In this document: one piece after another, positions 12,001 through 24,000 of the stretch | Layout of the letters: the number at the start of each line of letters is the position of its first letter | Position numbering within the stretch: the stretch's first letter is position 1 | NCBI RefSeq assembly: GCF_001705665.1 | Contig: NZ_MDHA01000044.1 | Span: 124,001 to 188,000, forward strand | Direction: 5' to 3' | Source of the DNA: Thioclava sp. SK-1 | Lineage (GTDB): Bacteria > Pseudomonadota > Alphaproteobacteria > Rhodobacterales > Rhodobacteraceae | Length of the DNA: 64,000 nucleotides | The notes under the pieces: generated by a model | The model's input: only the letters and a program-made list of their open reading frames with translations | What the model was told of the DNA's origin: nothing | Database searches by the model: none | Position numbers and translations under genes: made by a program

Positions 12001-15000
12001 CGTTCCGGCTGCTGTAAATTCTGCACCCCCCCCGATGATCATGTCGCCAAGCGTCAGATCCCGACCCGCCGCCACCTGCGTGGCTTGTGCGACCGTGCCG
12101 CCAAGGGCCAGATCGCCCTGCGCAGTCAAGGTCAGACCCGCCGTGCTGTTGACCGTCACCGCGCCACCCAATTGATTATCGCCGGTCAGGGTGATGCCCT
12201 GACCGCTCAGGCTGGTTGTGCCACCGATGCTGATACCCGCGTCACCCACAATTTCGCCCGTCGCGCTCAGGCTGGCGGTGCCCAACACGTCCACCGCGCC
12301 CAGGGTCAGGTTATCATCGGTGCGCACCACCAAAACCTGCGCCGCGGCCGCCAGCCGCAGTGCTCCGGCATCTTGCAATTGCACCGTAGCGCCCGCGACC
12401 GTCAGATCACGCATCAGGTTAGAGGCATGTGTCAAAGTGACATCGCCTGTGCTTGTCACCTGCGCCTGCCCGCCAACCGTCAGCGCCCCGGCCTGCGTCA
12501 CCGCCCCTTGCGCAGTTAGCGCCAGATCGCCGGTCAAGGCCCAGCGGCCTGCAGTGATCGCCCCATCCGTGTCAATCTGTGCCGATCGGCCCGTGACTGC
12601 GCCAAGCACTGCCGTGCCAGAGCTGCGGAGCTGCGCGACCACATCACCTGCGCCGCCCGCCAGCGTTGCGATATCATCGCCCGCAATCACCAGCGCGTTG
12701 TCTGTGCTGCCAATCCCCTGGCCTGCGGCCAGATGGATCACCCCAGCGGTGATGATATTTGCCTCTGGCAGACCAGCCAGGACACGGTCATCCCCATCGG
12801 TGATCGCGCCACCTGTCGTCACCCGCACCGGATTGGCCGCACGCAGCTGCCCAAGCGCGATATCCCCCGTGGTCGAGGCCAACGTGACCCCACCATCGGT
12901 TGTAATCACCGCGCCAGAGCGCATCACAATATCGCTGTCATCCGTAGACACTGAAATCGCGCTGGCCGTGGTGGAGGTAAGCGCGCCGCCCTCCCCGATG
13001 GTAACACCACCCGTGCCGCCTGTGACCGCAATCGCGCCCTGCGCCGTGACCGTTCCATTGACCGCCACTGTGCGGCTGTCGATCGACACGGTGTCCGTCG
13101 CATGCAGCCCGATGATCGTCACATCCCCGGCGTTAAATTGCAGATCCACCGCACCTTGGTAATAGCCCGCCAAGGTGTAATCGCCTGTTGTCAGCTCGGC
13201 ACTATTATCCCACAGCTGCCAATCCACACTGACCAAACCGGGGTTCGCCGTCAGGTAATCCGAGAATTCCAACTGTGTGGTCCGGGTGATATCTTCTATT
13301 GTCAGGACGCCAGTATCTGCCACCGTATCGGCCGTGGCCCGGTTGCGCGCATAGGCGGTGAAACTGGCACCGATCACATCATAGCTTCGGCTTAGGTCCG
13401 TGCCGGCGGCGGGGGCGAAGCGTGGCGTATCGAACAAGATATCCACCGCATCATCCATCAAGACCTCGCGCACATCGCCAGAGGTCTTGATGGTAATATC
13501 GCCCGAGGCACCAGCGTTGATATAGTCAATCAACACGCCGCCGGTCAGCCCATCGGTCCGGGTGATGGCCGACACATCGGCCGAGGAAACATTGTGATAT
13601 TGCACCTGCGCGGCGATTTCGCCATCGCTTAGGCCCATCTGGCGTAAACGCGCTTCCAGTGCCGCCTGCTCGCCCGCCTGCATTCCGGTGTCGCCCGATA
13701 GGAACAGCATATCATTGCTGGCGTCATCGGAGTCAAACAAGGCATTGCGAATGACCAGCGTGCCAGAAGATTGCACCTCTAGCGTGCCTTTTGCCTGTGT
13801 CACATCCAGCTCGGTCGCCTTGGTGTTGACCAGCTTCACCGCGCTGCCAGCGGCATGTACCGTCACGGCATTGACGCTGGTGCGGACATCAACATCAGAG
13901 GCCGAATTCAGCGTGATCGTATCTGCATAGATCAGCTCGGACCCGCGGATCGCGCCCACCTTGCCCGCGGCTGTGCGCAGCGTCATCTGGCCCGCGCTGT
14001 TGCCCGTGACCTGTGCCTGCGCCGGGATCGCCGCGCGCTGCATCTTGAAGGATACGTTTTGCGAAACAGAGGTGGTGGCCCCCAACGCCGTCAACGCAGT
14101 CGCCGTGATCGTCACATCATCGGCGGTGCCAACAGCCAGATAATCCGCGTCTTTCAGCACATAGGTCCAGCGTCCGCTGGCTGAGACAGCCGCCGCCGCC
14201 GAGGATTTGCCGATTTGGATCGCTACGCTTGCGCCCGGATCCACCCAGCCAGTCAAAGTCGCACCCGCAGCACTGATCTGGTCCGCCAAGGAGACGATGT
14301 TATCGCCATTGACCATCCCAAAGCTGATAGAGGGGCGCGCCGTTGCCACGGTCAGCGCGGTCGCGGCCGAACTTGCGCTGATGACACCAACCGCCGTCGT
14401 GACATTGGCCGTCAGGCTGTGGATACCGTCGGGCAAACGTGCCGCAGGGGTCAGCCGCCAGATCCCATCCGCACCTGTCGTGGCGTCTCCCACGATCGTG
14501 TTGCCCGCCCGGTAAAGCGTGACTTTGGACCCCGGTTCAGCCGTGCCCTGTATCTGCGGCAAGGCGGTGGCAACTGTGCCGGGCTGTGTGGTGATGACCG
14601 GGGCGGCCGCCACCGTATTGACCACCACAGACATCTGCGCCGAAACGGCACTGACGGCGCCGCCTGCCACAGTGGCCTGCGCAGTAATCGCATAGGTGCC
14701 ATCGCCCAGCGCAGAGCTGATCTGATAGCTCCATTGGCCCTGCGCATTGGCGGTGGTGGTGCCATCGGCGGTGCTGTCACCCTCTACAAACACCGCGATC
14801 ATGGCCCCGGCATCAGCAGTACCTTTGATGATCGGGCGCGCTTGGCTGGTGGCCAGGTCCAGCGGACGGCCAGTCTCATTGCCCAGCCCGATCAACACAG
14901 GCGCCTGCACGGTGCCCAGATCCACGGCCAACGCCAGCGCATTGGCCGCAACCGTAGGACCAAAATTCCCCGCATCATCAACGCTGATCGCCACCAGCTG

Positions 15001-18000
15001 ATAGCTGCCACCGGTCAGGGCCTCGGGCAGATCTGCATTGCCCAGCGCCCATGTCCCATCTGTGTTGGCGGTTGTCTCACCGATCAGGCGGCTTGTGTTC
15101 AGATCATAGATCCGCACGGCAACCCCGGCTTGCGCATCGGTGCCCGACATGGCCGGGCGGGCGTTGCCTGTTGTGGCGCTGGCCGTCACGGCTGCACCGT
15201 CAATCTGCGTAATCACAGGCTGAGCCACAGGCCGGGTCAGCGCCAATGTGGCGGTTTGATGCAGCTGGGTCACCGCCGTGCCATTGCTGACCTCAAACAC
15301 AAACGTCACATCGCCATCTGCGATCCCGGCCAAATCGGCCTGCGTGACCTTGATCCGCCAGTTCTGCGCCTCTTCTTCGGGGAATAACTCGGCGCTTAGA
15401 TCTGTGCCGTTGGACAGTTTCAGCGTGACAGATGTCGCGTCGATCCCGGCCAGCCCGCGCAGTTCCAGCACCCGCGCGACATCTTCGGCGGATATCGGCA
15501 CCCCGGTGATGGTCTGCGTGACTGCGATCGTCGGCGCGGTCGCGCGATAGATACCAAGGGCCGAGGAAACGGGTGTATTCAGCCCCGCCGTCGCCTTGGC
15601 CATCAGACTGGTGCCATCCGCAACGTTCAGCCCGGCAAGGCTGATCGTCCATGTGCCCGATGGATCAATGGTTGTCTGCGCAATCGCCGTGGTCGCGCCA
15701 TCGGCAAACAGCTGCACCACCGCGCCCGACGGCCCGCTCCCTGAAACGGTGGCACCGGTATGCGCATTGCTTTGGGTGATCGTGGACAAGATCAATGGCG
15801 TGGTGTCCGTCGCCGTGACTGGCACCGATTGCGCAGGCGTCCAATCGACAATCTGCGTCACAGCATATTGCGCATCCCCTTGTGGATTTTCTGTCACCGT
15901 GGGGGCGGCGCCCGACAACGTCAGTGCCGTGGCATCCAGCACCAGCGCAGGCACGTTACGATACTGCAAGCTGCCGCCAAACGTGATCAGATAGCTGCCG
16001 TCCGTGGCATAGGTATTGGTGACGCTATAGGCAGCACCGGGCACGGCCATGCGTTCCAGCGTCGCGACAATCGCGCTTGCGCTTGTCTCATCATAGCTGA
16101 TCGCGCCGCTGGTATATTCCTTGCCATCAAGCGTGAAGGTGAATGTGTAGGTGCCATTGGCGACACCCGACAGATCAATTTTTTGCACTTCGCTTGTGGT
16201 GGCCGCCTCTAACACGGTGACAGAGGCCGTGGTGGACAGCAGCGCCTGCGCCACGGTGGGCACACCGCTTGCACTATCAGTGATCGTCACGCTTGGCGGG
16301 TTGGTATAGCCCGCACCCGGATTGGTGATCCGAATTTCAGTGATCTCGCCCGTAGCGTCGATAATCGCAATCGCTGTGGCCTGAACCCCGCCCTGTGCGC
16401 TGCTTATATCTGGCGCGCCAAAGGTCACACTGGGTGCTGAGACATATCCTTGCCCGCCAGAGGTCACGGTCGCGCTGTCGACCCGGCCCATGGCTGCAAT
16501 CAGATTGGACGGCAGATCGAAGCTATAGGCTTTTGGCACGCTTGACAGGCTGGCCTGTGCTGTCGCCCGTTCACTTGGTGGGGCATCAACGGTCACGGTG
16601 GGCACGGTGGCATAGCGGCTGCCCGCAGCGCCCATCACATAGCCCGTCACTGCACCATTGCTCAGCGTCGCTGTGGCGGTGGCCTGAACGGCGGCTTCGG
16701 TGATTGACACACTTAGCGCATCCGCAGGACCAAAACTGCTGCCGTTCAGCGTCAAACCGGTAATTTTCCCGCCCGTAAGCGCAGCCGTCGCCGTCTCGGA
16801 TGTGCCGCTGCCATCAGAGACGGCGACCACCACAGCAGAGGAATATCCGCTGCCCTGTGTGACAATGGTAAATGTGACATCGCCCGATGCGTTGGCCGTG
16901 GCCGTGGCCACCGCATCCACCCCATCAGGCGCAGCGATTTGAACTGCCGGTGCCACGCCATAGCCGCTGCCGCTGACCGACGATCCAAGCGTCACACCAT
17001 TGTCGGCCAAGCTGACAGCAGGCTGCGCGGCAACCGGCTGCGGCGCGGCAATCGTGACTGTGGGCGCGGTGGTATATCCCGCCCCCTCGTCGGTTATGGT
17101 GATCCCCGTCAACACGCCATTGGTGACAACAGCCACCGCAGTGGCCTGCGTCCCACCCGCAGGCGGGGCCGACACCGTGACCGAGGGCAGGTTACTGGCC
17201 GAATAGCCCTGACCGCCATTGGTGATGGCTATGGTATCACCAACCGCCTGACCCAGCGCGATCTGCGCCTTGGGGCTGCCATTGACCACGACATACAACA
17301 GCCCCGCGCTGCTGTAACCTGTCAGGGTGATACCCGCATCGCGATCGGCTGACGTGATGATATTATCCCCCGAAACGGGTTCAAGACTAAGCGCGACGGT
17401 CTGCGCAGCCGGTGTCACTGTCAGTGCCGCCGAAGATGCGCCGACATTGCCCGCCGCATCGGTCACAAAGGCGGTCAGGCTGCGCGACACCCCGGCCTGC
17501 CAAACCGAGTTTGGTGCCCATGTCCAGGTGCCATCTGACAGCGCGCGCGTATTGGCGATGACCGTGGTGCCCTCTACCAGGCTCACCACCGCGCCGGCCT
17601 CGGCCAGGCCGCTGATCGCGGGGCGACCAGCAGTGGCATCCGCCACGGTCAATGTCGGCGCGCCCGGCGCGGTGCCATCGACGGTGATACGCTTTTGTTC
17701 CGTATCGCTGTCAATGCCATCTTTGCGGGCCACGGTGGTAATCGTGTATTCGCCATCCCCCAATTCCGGCAATGTTGCGGTCCAGACCCCGGTCAACGCG
17801 TTGACATAGGTGACAGAGGATATGGCGACATCAGTCTTGGTCCCGCCTGTCACCGGCACCCATGTATAGGACGCGGTAAGAGTTGAGCCCGGTGCGCTGG
17901 TACCAAAGATCGTCAAACCGTCATTATCAGTGGTGAAGAAATCGCCAAGGCCGGTGTCATCGTTGACGCGGTCGATGCGTGCGCTTTCGGGTTTCAACAC

Positions 18001-21000
18001 CGCAACTGTAATGGTCTGCAACGCCGCGGTCTCATTGCCCTGCGCATCGGTTGCCACATAGCGCAGCGTCTGCGTTCCATTGCCCAGCAACGCATAGGCT
18101 TGCGCATCCAGCACATGGGTGAATGTGCCAGCCGCGCTGACCGTGATATTAGACGCCAGAACAGCGCCATCCGACAGATAGATCGCTACGCTGACCGCGT
18201 CACTGGTGCCGTTCAGCGCGATCGCCCCACCCCCATCGACATCGGCCTTGGTGATCGTCGTCCCCGAGGCAATCCCGGTGATTGCCGTCACTGCAACGCT
18301 GGGCGGCACCAAGGCCAGCACCAAACTGCCATCATAGCGCGCCACCGCTGTGCCCGCTAAAGGCGCATCGGCCAGCACAGCAAAGGCACCAGATGCCGCC
18401 GTGAGATCTGTTTTATCCGCCTCGCTAAGCACATAGCGCCATTGCGTGCCTTCCACCCAGGCCTCGCGCATGGTGCCATTGATCAACAGCTGCACCCGCG
18501 CACCGACATCTGTCGTGCCGCTTAACGCATAACCTTTAAAGAAAGCGTCGACCGTGACCGGGGCAAACACACCACCCACATGGCCCGACACGGTCAGTGC
18601 AGGGGCCAAGGCCGTCCCGATCTGCACGCTTTGACTGCCCGATAGCCCACTTTGATTGCCGGCCGTATCCGTCGCCCGCGCGGTGAGGAAGTTCACTCCC
18701 GTGGTCAACGCAGAAAGACTGGTATCGGTATTCAACACGCCCGACCACAGACCCGACGCATCGGCCACTGCTGTGAACACCGCGGCGGATAGATCGCCAT
18801 TGGCAAAGACCTGCACCGTTGCCCCGGCCTGTGCCGTGCCGCTTAGTGTCTTTCTGGCTGCGGCATAGCCCATCGTGGGGAGCGCAGGCGCCTGCGTGTC
18901 CACAACAAAGGTCATCTGCGCCGAGGCCAGACCGGCCACATCTGCATCCTGCGCCTGTGCCTTATCCGCCAAGTTGACGGCATAGACTGTATAGCTGCCA
19001 TCGGCCAGGACCGGCGTCATCGCGGACCAATCCCCATTGTAATCGGCGCGGGTCCAGGTGATCAGCGCATCCGTCGCTGCATCACGAATTTCAACGCGCG
19101 TCCATGCTGTGGCACCGCTGCCCGTCAGGTTGAACTGCGCATTGGCAACGGTATTACCAAGCCCCGTCGCAGCGATCGTCGGCTGGCTTGGCGCTGCGAA
19201 ACCAGACGTAACCGCACTGCCCACGACCGAGAATGCGGCGGTCCCGCTGGAACGAGAGACATTGCCAAATTGATCGCGCAGCACAACATTGAATTCATAA
19301 TCACCATTCGCGAGAACCGGGTCAAATTCCAGCGCGCCGGTCAACTGCCCTGCCGTCAAGACGATATGATCATAAACCTGACCTTGGTCGTCCTCTAATG
19401 TCACGATATCACCGATATTGGCGCCCGCCGTGGTGGTGATCTGAATATTGCCCGTGGCAAATGTCTTGATCTTATCCAAATCCACATCACTGCCCGCAAC
19501 AAAGACAATATCGCCTGTGGTGATGCCATCAGGGCTGTTGGCGGTGATCGTCATATTGTTATAGGGCGTTTGCCCCTGCGACAGCTCGATCCGGCTGCCA
19601 TATTGCGCCTCATAGGCCAAGGCCAGCGCCTGAGCCGAGGCAACCTGTTGCGCATCAAGCAACACAACCGGGTCCAGATTGCTGCCGTGCACGGTGATCA
19701 TGCCCTGACCGCCGTCGCCCTGTGGCACATGGGCCAGCCCCTGCACCGTGATCGCCAAAGCATCACTGCGTGTCATCGTCACGCTGGCCTTATCTGCCGA
19801 AACCGTGGCAGAAATCCCCAACCCCGCCGCGTTGATCTGCGCGGCCAATGCGGACAGATCATCCACCGCAACCTGTGCCGTCACCGTGGCGGTTGCACCA
19901 GCCGCACCGGTCAGCGTCAAAGACAATTCCCCATCCGACGTCAGATCCGACAGCACCAACTGTGCCCGCTCTGCCAGCGCCACAGCGCTGATATCGGCAA
20001 AGCCGCGATCAAGCACATTTACCACGCGCCCGGCCAGCAGATCCGCCCCGGACGGTGCCGCGATCTGTGCGCCCAAAGCCAACGCGCCACTGGGCTGTGT
20101 CGTAATCAGATACAGATCATCCGCTCCCTGCGGTGACTGGCTTAGCACCTGAACAGCGCTACCCGTCGACACGGTGCGATAATCCATCGCATCCAGGATA
20201 TAATAGACCGTGCCGCCGCTGATCACCCGGTCAGTTTTGTAGCTGCCATCGGGCAGGCCATCCGTTCCCAGACCCTGCAAATAGGTCGCGCCGCTGGCCC
20301 CTGTCATGACGCGCAGCTCTGCGACCTCGGAATACAGCTGGACATTTTGCGCCACATCACCACGCGCGTTCAGCACGACCTCGGTGACAAACGTGCCCTG
20401 CTGCGTGCTGATCGGCGCGTTCAACGTAATATTACGCCCCGATTGCATTTCAACACGGGTGGTATCAAATTGCGTCCCCACCCTGATCTGCGACGTCGCG
20501 CTGATACTGGCCGCGGAGTTGATCAAAAGCGAGGTCGCATCATAGCCTTGCTGGGTTGGGATCACGAAATCCGCCCCGGTCAGGAAACCGACATGATCGC
20601 GCGCGTCGATCCACAGATCCTGACCAATCACCAACGCCCCGGCGGCATCCAGCGTGACACTGCCCACCAGCCCGGCGGCATCGACTACCCCGTTTGTGCG
20701 CGCTGTCAGAAGCCGGCCCGCGACGCCTTTGGCAAACAGCTCTCCGCCATCTGCGCGCAAGGTCACAGTGCCAAGATCCATCGCCGCAGACAGAGACAGA
20801 ACCTCCAGTGCCTCGGCTGTGGAAATCGTGATATCGCCTGCATCGGCGCGCGCTTGCGTCAATACCGTCTGTGTGCGGTTGTCCGCGCCGGTCTCATGCA
20901 GGCGGATACCGCCCGAGACGGTAGAAAGATTGCGCAGATCTGCCGCCTCAACGCTTAGGTCCAGAAGACCGGTCTGTGCGATCAGCTCCACCGCGCCGCC

Positions 21001-24000
21001 CGTATCGGTGTCAATCTTGATATGGGGAATAGCGCCCGTCCCACGGATCGCACCGGCTGAGGTCACACTGACATCCAGCGGCAGATCTGCCAAATCAATC
21101 ACCGGGTTGCTGGCGCTGCTATGGGGGGTGCGATCTGCGCTGCGTCCGGCGACCACACCAGTGACAACCCCGGCGGCATCCGCGCTATAGCCCTGCAAGA
21201 CAATGTCTTGCGCTGCATTCAGCGTGATCTGCCCATCCTGCGTCCATAGCCGCGCAACCGTCAGATCTCCGCCAGTAGCCACCGTGGTCAGCGACAGATC
21301 CCCAACCGATTGCACATGGGCATTGATCTGCGCCACGCTCAGTGCCGACAGCGTGATCCCATCGCGGCTGACGACATTCAACGCCTGCGCCGTAACCACG
21401 GACCCAAGCGTCTGCGTGATCATCGACCCCGCCGACAGATCAATCATACGCGCCGTCAGGCTGCCCAATGTCAGGATACGGGTGTCGTCCGCCGTCGCTC
21501 CGCCCAGCGGTGCCGGCGTCGACAAAAGGATATCATTTTGTCCCAACGCACCGGCGCGCAAGCTGCGCGCTGTCAGGTCGCCGCGCGCAAGGATAGAGAT
21601 ATCGCCCGATGCCGTGGTCGCCCCCAGAACATCAAGATCACCATTGGCCTCAATCCGGATCGGCCCTGCGTCGGTGACCGTTGCGGTCAAGATCCGGGCG
21701 TCCAGAAGGTAATCATGCGCACCGCTTGCATCGCTTTGAATGCCATCGCGGGCGGTCAGCACCGCATGATGGGCACCAACATAATTGCCCGGCGTGGCCC
21801 CCACGGTTCCCACCGCGCTGCCAGAGGCATAGATCCCGCCACCGGTTGCGGTCAGCGTCATCGTGCCATCCACGGCAACTGCACTGTCGCGGAAGGTCAC
21901 ATCCCCGTCGAGCGCCCCTGCGATAACCGTCAGGCCGCTGGACGCAATATCAGTGCGCAGCGCAGTCAGGACATCCCCGCGCCCGTCGCTGCCTGCCACA
22001 AGCGTCACCGCCGTGCCCGACAGCCCACCAAACGCGTTCAGGTCATCCTGGGTCGTAACCAAAATCGCACCATCGGCGGATAGATCCCCGGTAAGCGTTA
22101 CGCCTTTGCCCCCGCTGATCGACACTGCGCCATCTACACCGATCACCGACGGCAGATCGGTCAGGACCGTGCGCGCCGCCGACAAGGTCATGGTGCCGCC
22201 AATCTGCATTTGTGAACTGGTGGTAGGGACAAAGACCGCAGCATCCTCGGGCGGAGTTTCCCCCAACCGCAGATCCCGCGCCGAAGTAATGGTCAGGTTG
22301 CGCCCTGCCTCCAGATTACCCGACAGGCGCGTATCCCGGCCCGATACGATCTGCACATCACGCCCTGACAGCGAATTGGCACCAAATGTTGCGAAATCTT
22401 GCGTGCCACCTGCCGCGCCATCCAAACGCACCGTCCGGGTTTCGGTTACAACCTGCGTGATAGCCTCATCACGGTAAAGCGTTTGCTTCGCCGTATCGAC
22501 AACTTTGGTCTGCGTGTCATAGCTGCGGAATTTCGGGCGGTTATCATAGATCGCCGTCTCATTTGAGACCCACTGATACTCCAACTCATAGCGGGCCTGC
22601 ATGATATCGGTATCCAGCGATACCCATGCATAATGGTAATCGGTGAAATTCTCGGTGACCTGCGTCGCGTTCCAGTAATTGCCAGTTTCATAGATGAACC
22701 GGCGCTGTTGATACCCGTTCAGATCATTGAACCGGTCAATGCCTGACAGTGCCAATTGCTCAACCGCATATTCAAAGCCCGCGTTATTGGGCTCACCAGA
22801 GTTCCAGTTGCTGTAATTGGTCTTGCTGCCGTAGATCGAGATATAGTTCGACGCATAGCTGGCATAGCTGACATCGTAATACAGCCCCGGCAAGGTGCCC
22901 GATGGGCTGATATAGACCATGCCCAGCCACACCGCGTTATTTCCCGCAACGCGGTCCACCTCGGCTCGTTGGGTGTCATTTGTCACATTTGCCAAAGTAT
23001 AGCGATCTGTCGCGGCGAAATGATTCAACGTTCCAGAGGACAGATTATAGCGTTTCTCAACCCAGTTATAATCCACGCCAACAAGCACGTTATTGTCGTT
23101 TGAATTGCCGCTGTTGGCATCCCAATTCGTGCGCGTCAATGACGCAGTGGTGTCAAAAAATGCCTGCTGCGCCAGCGTGTTCAGGTTGGTCTTGCCATCC
23201 AGTTTCAGCGTTTGAACATTGTTCAAAGACCACACAGGCACACGGTTGACCGCGACATCGCCCGCGCGGTCGGTCAGATCATACACCCTTTGCCCGTCAT
23301 TGGCTGCGGCGGTTTCCCCATTGCCACGCACGCCCGCATCATAAGACACACGCCATGAAACCGGCGCGGAATCATAATCCAGCGTATTGCGCGATTTATA
23401 GGTGCTTTCGTTCGGATCGGCCAAATCTTCGGTCGCGGTCACGCGCCGCGTAACATAGCCCGATGTCACCTGATCATAATAGACCGTCGCTGTGTCTTTA
23501 TAAGTGCCGACATTCTCATCTTCCAATTTATTGACGCTGCCTTGCGACACGGCGCGCGCCAGATCCGCCTGCGCCCCGACCGGCAGATGGATCCATTTGT
23601 CGCGCAGCCCATCGACCTGCAAATTGACGATTTGCATCGGTGTTGTCGTGCCTGCAGCGGGCATTTGCATCCAATCGGGCGACCAGTCGCTGACACTGGA
23701 TGTGCCGTTGATAACCTCATGTTTCTTCAGGTTCGTGGCAGAGAAATCATACAGTTTTTTGTAGCCAAGCTGGGCAAGCACCACTTCGACCTGCAGATCT
23801 GACAGCTCTGCAAAACTTAGCGGATATCCATTAGTATCCAAGCCGGGCACACCCACGCTGCCCCAGCTGATGATCGGTCCGCTGCCGCTTGAAGCTGCCG
23901 AATTGCGGTAATCCACCCCTTCGACGAAATACTCCCGTTTGGTGGTGCCGTCGTAATAGGCATCTTGCGTCAGCCGGACATCCATCGTGGTGAAGGAATA

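Larger units (their letters stand above)
14030..19440 (-). repeat. Bacterial Ig-like module array (about 13 modules)
   Basis: Modules of roughly 90-110 residues carry the Ig-like anchors 'GTAQAGATVQVFANG', 'GLAEAGAVVSLVEG', 'GTADAGAMIAVFVEG' and 'GTAEPGSKVTLYRAG', each followed by 'DxxGxWxxxL' and 'LxDGxYxxxAxAxDxAGN'. I count about 13 anchors. Such arrays act as stiff spacers in large bacterial adhesins of the Bap/SiiE type. The array is interrupted by a GxGY repeat block and by one small module like those in the N-terminal inserts. Confidence 0.8.
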
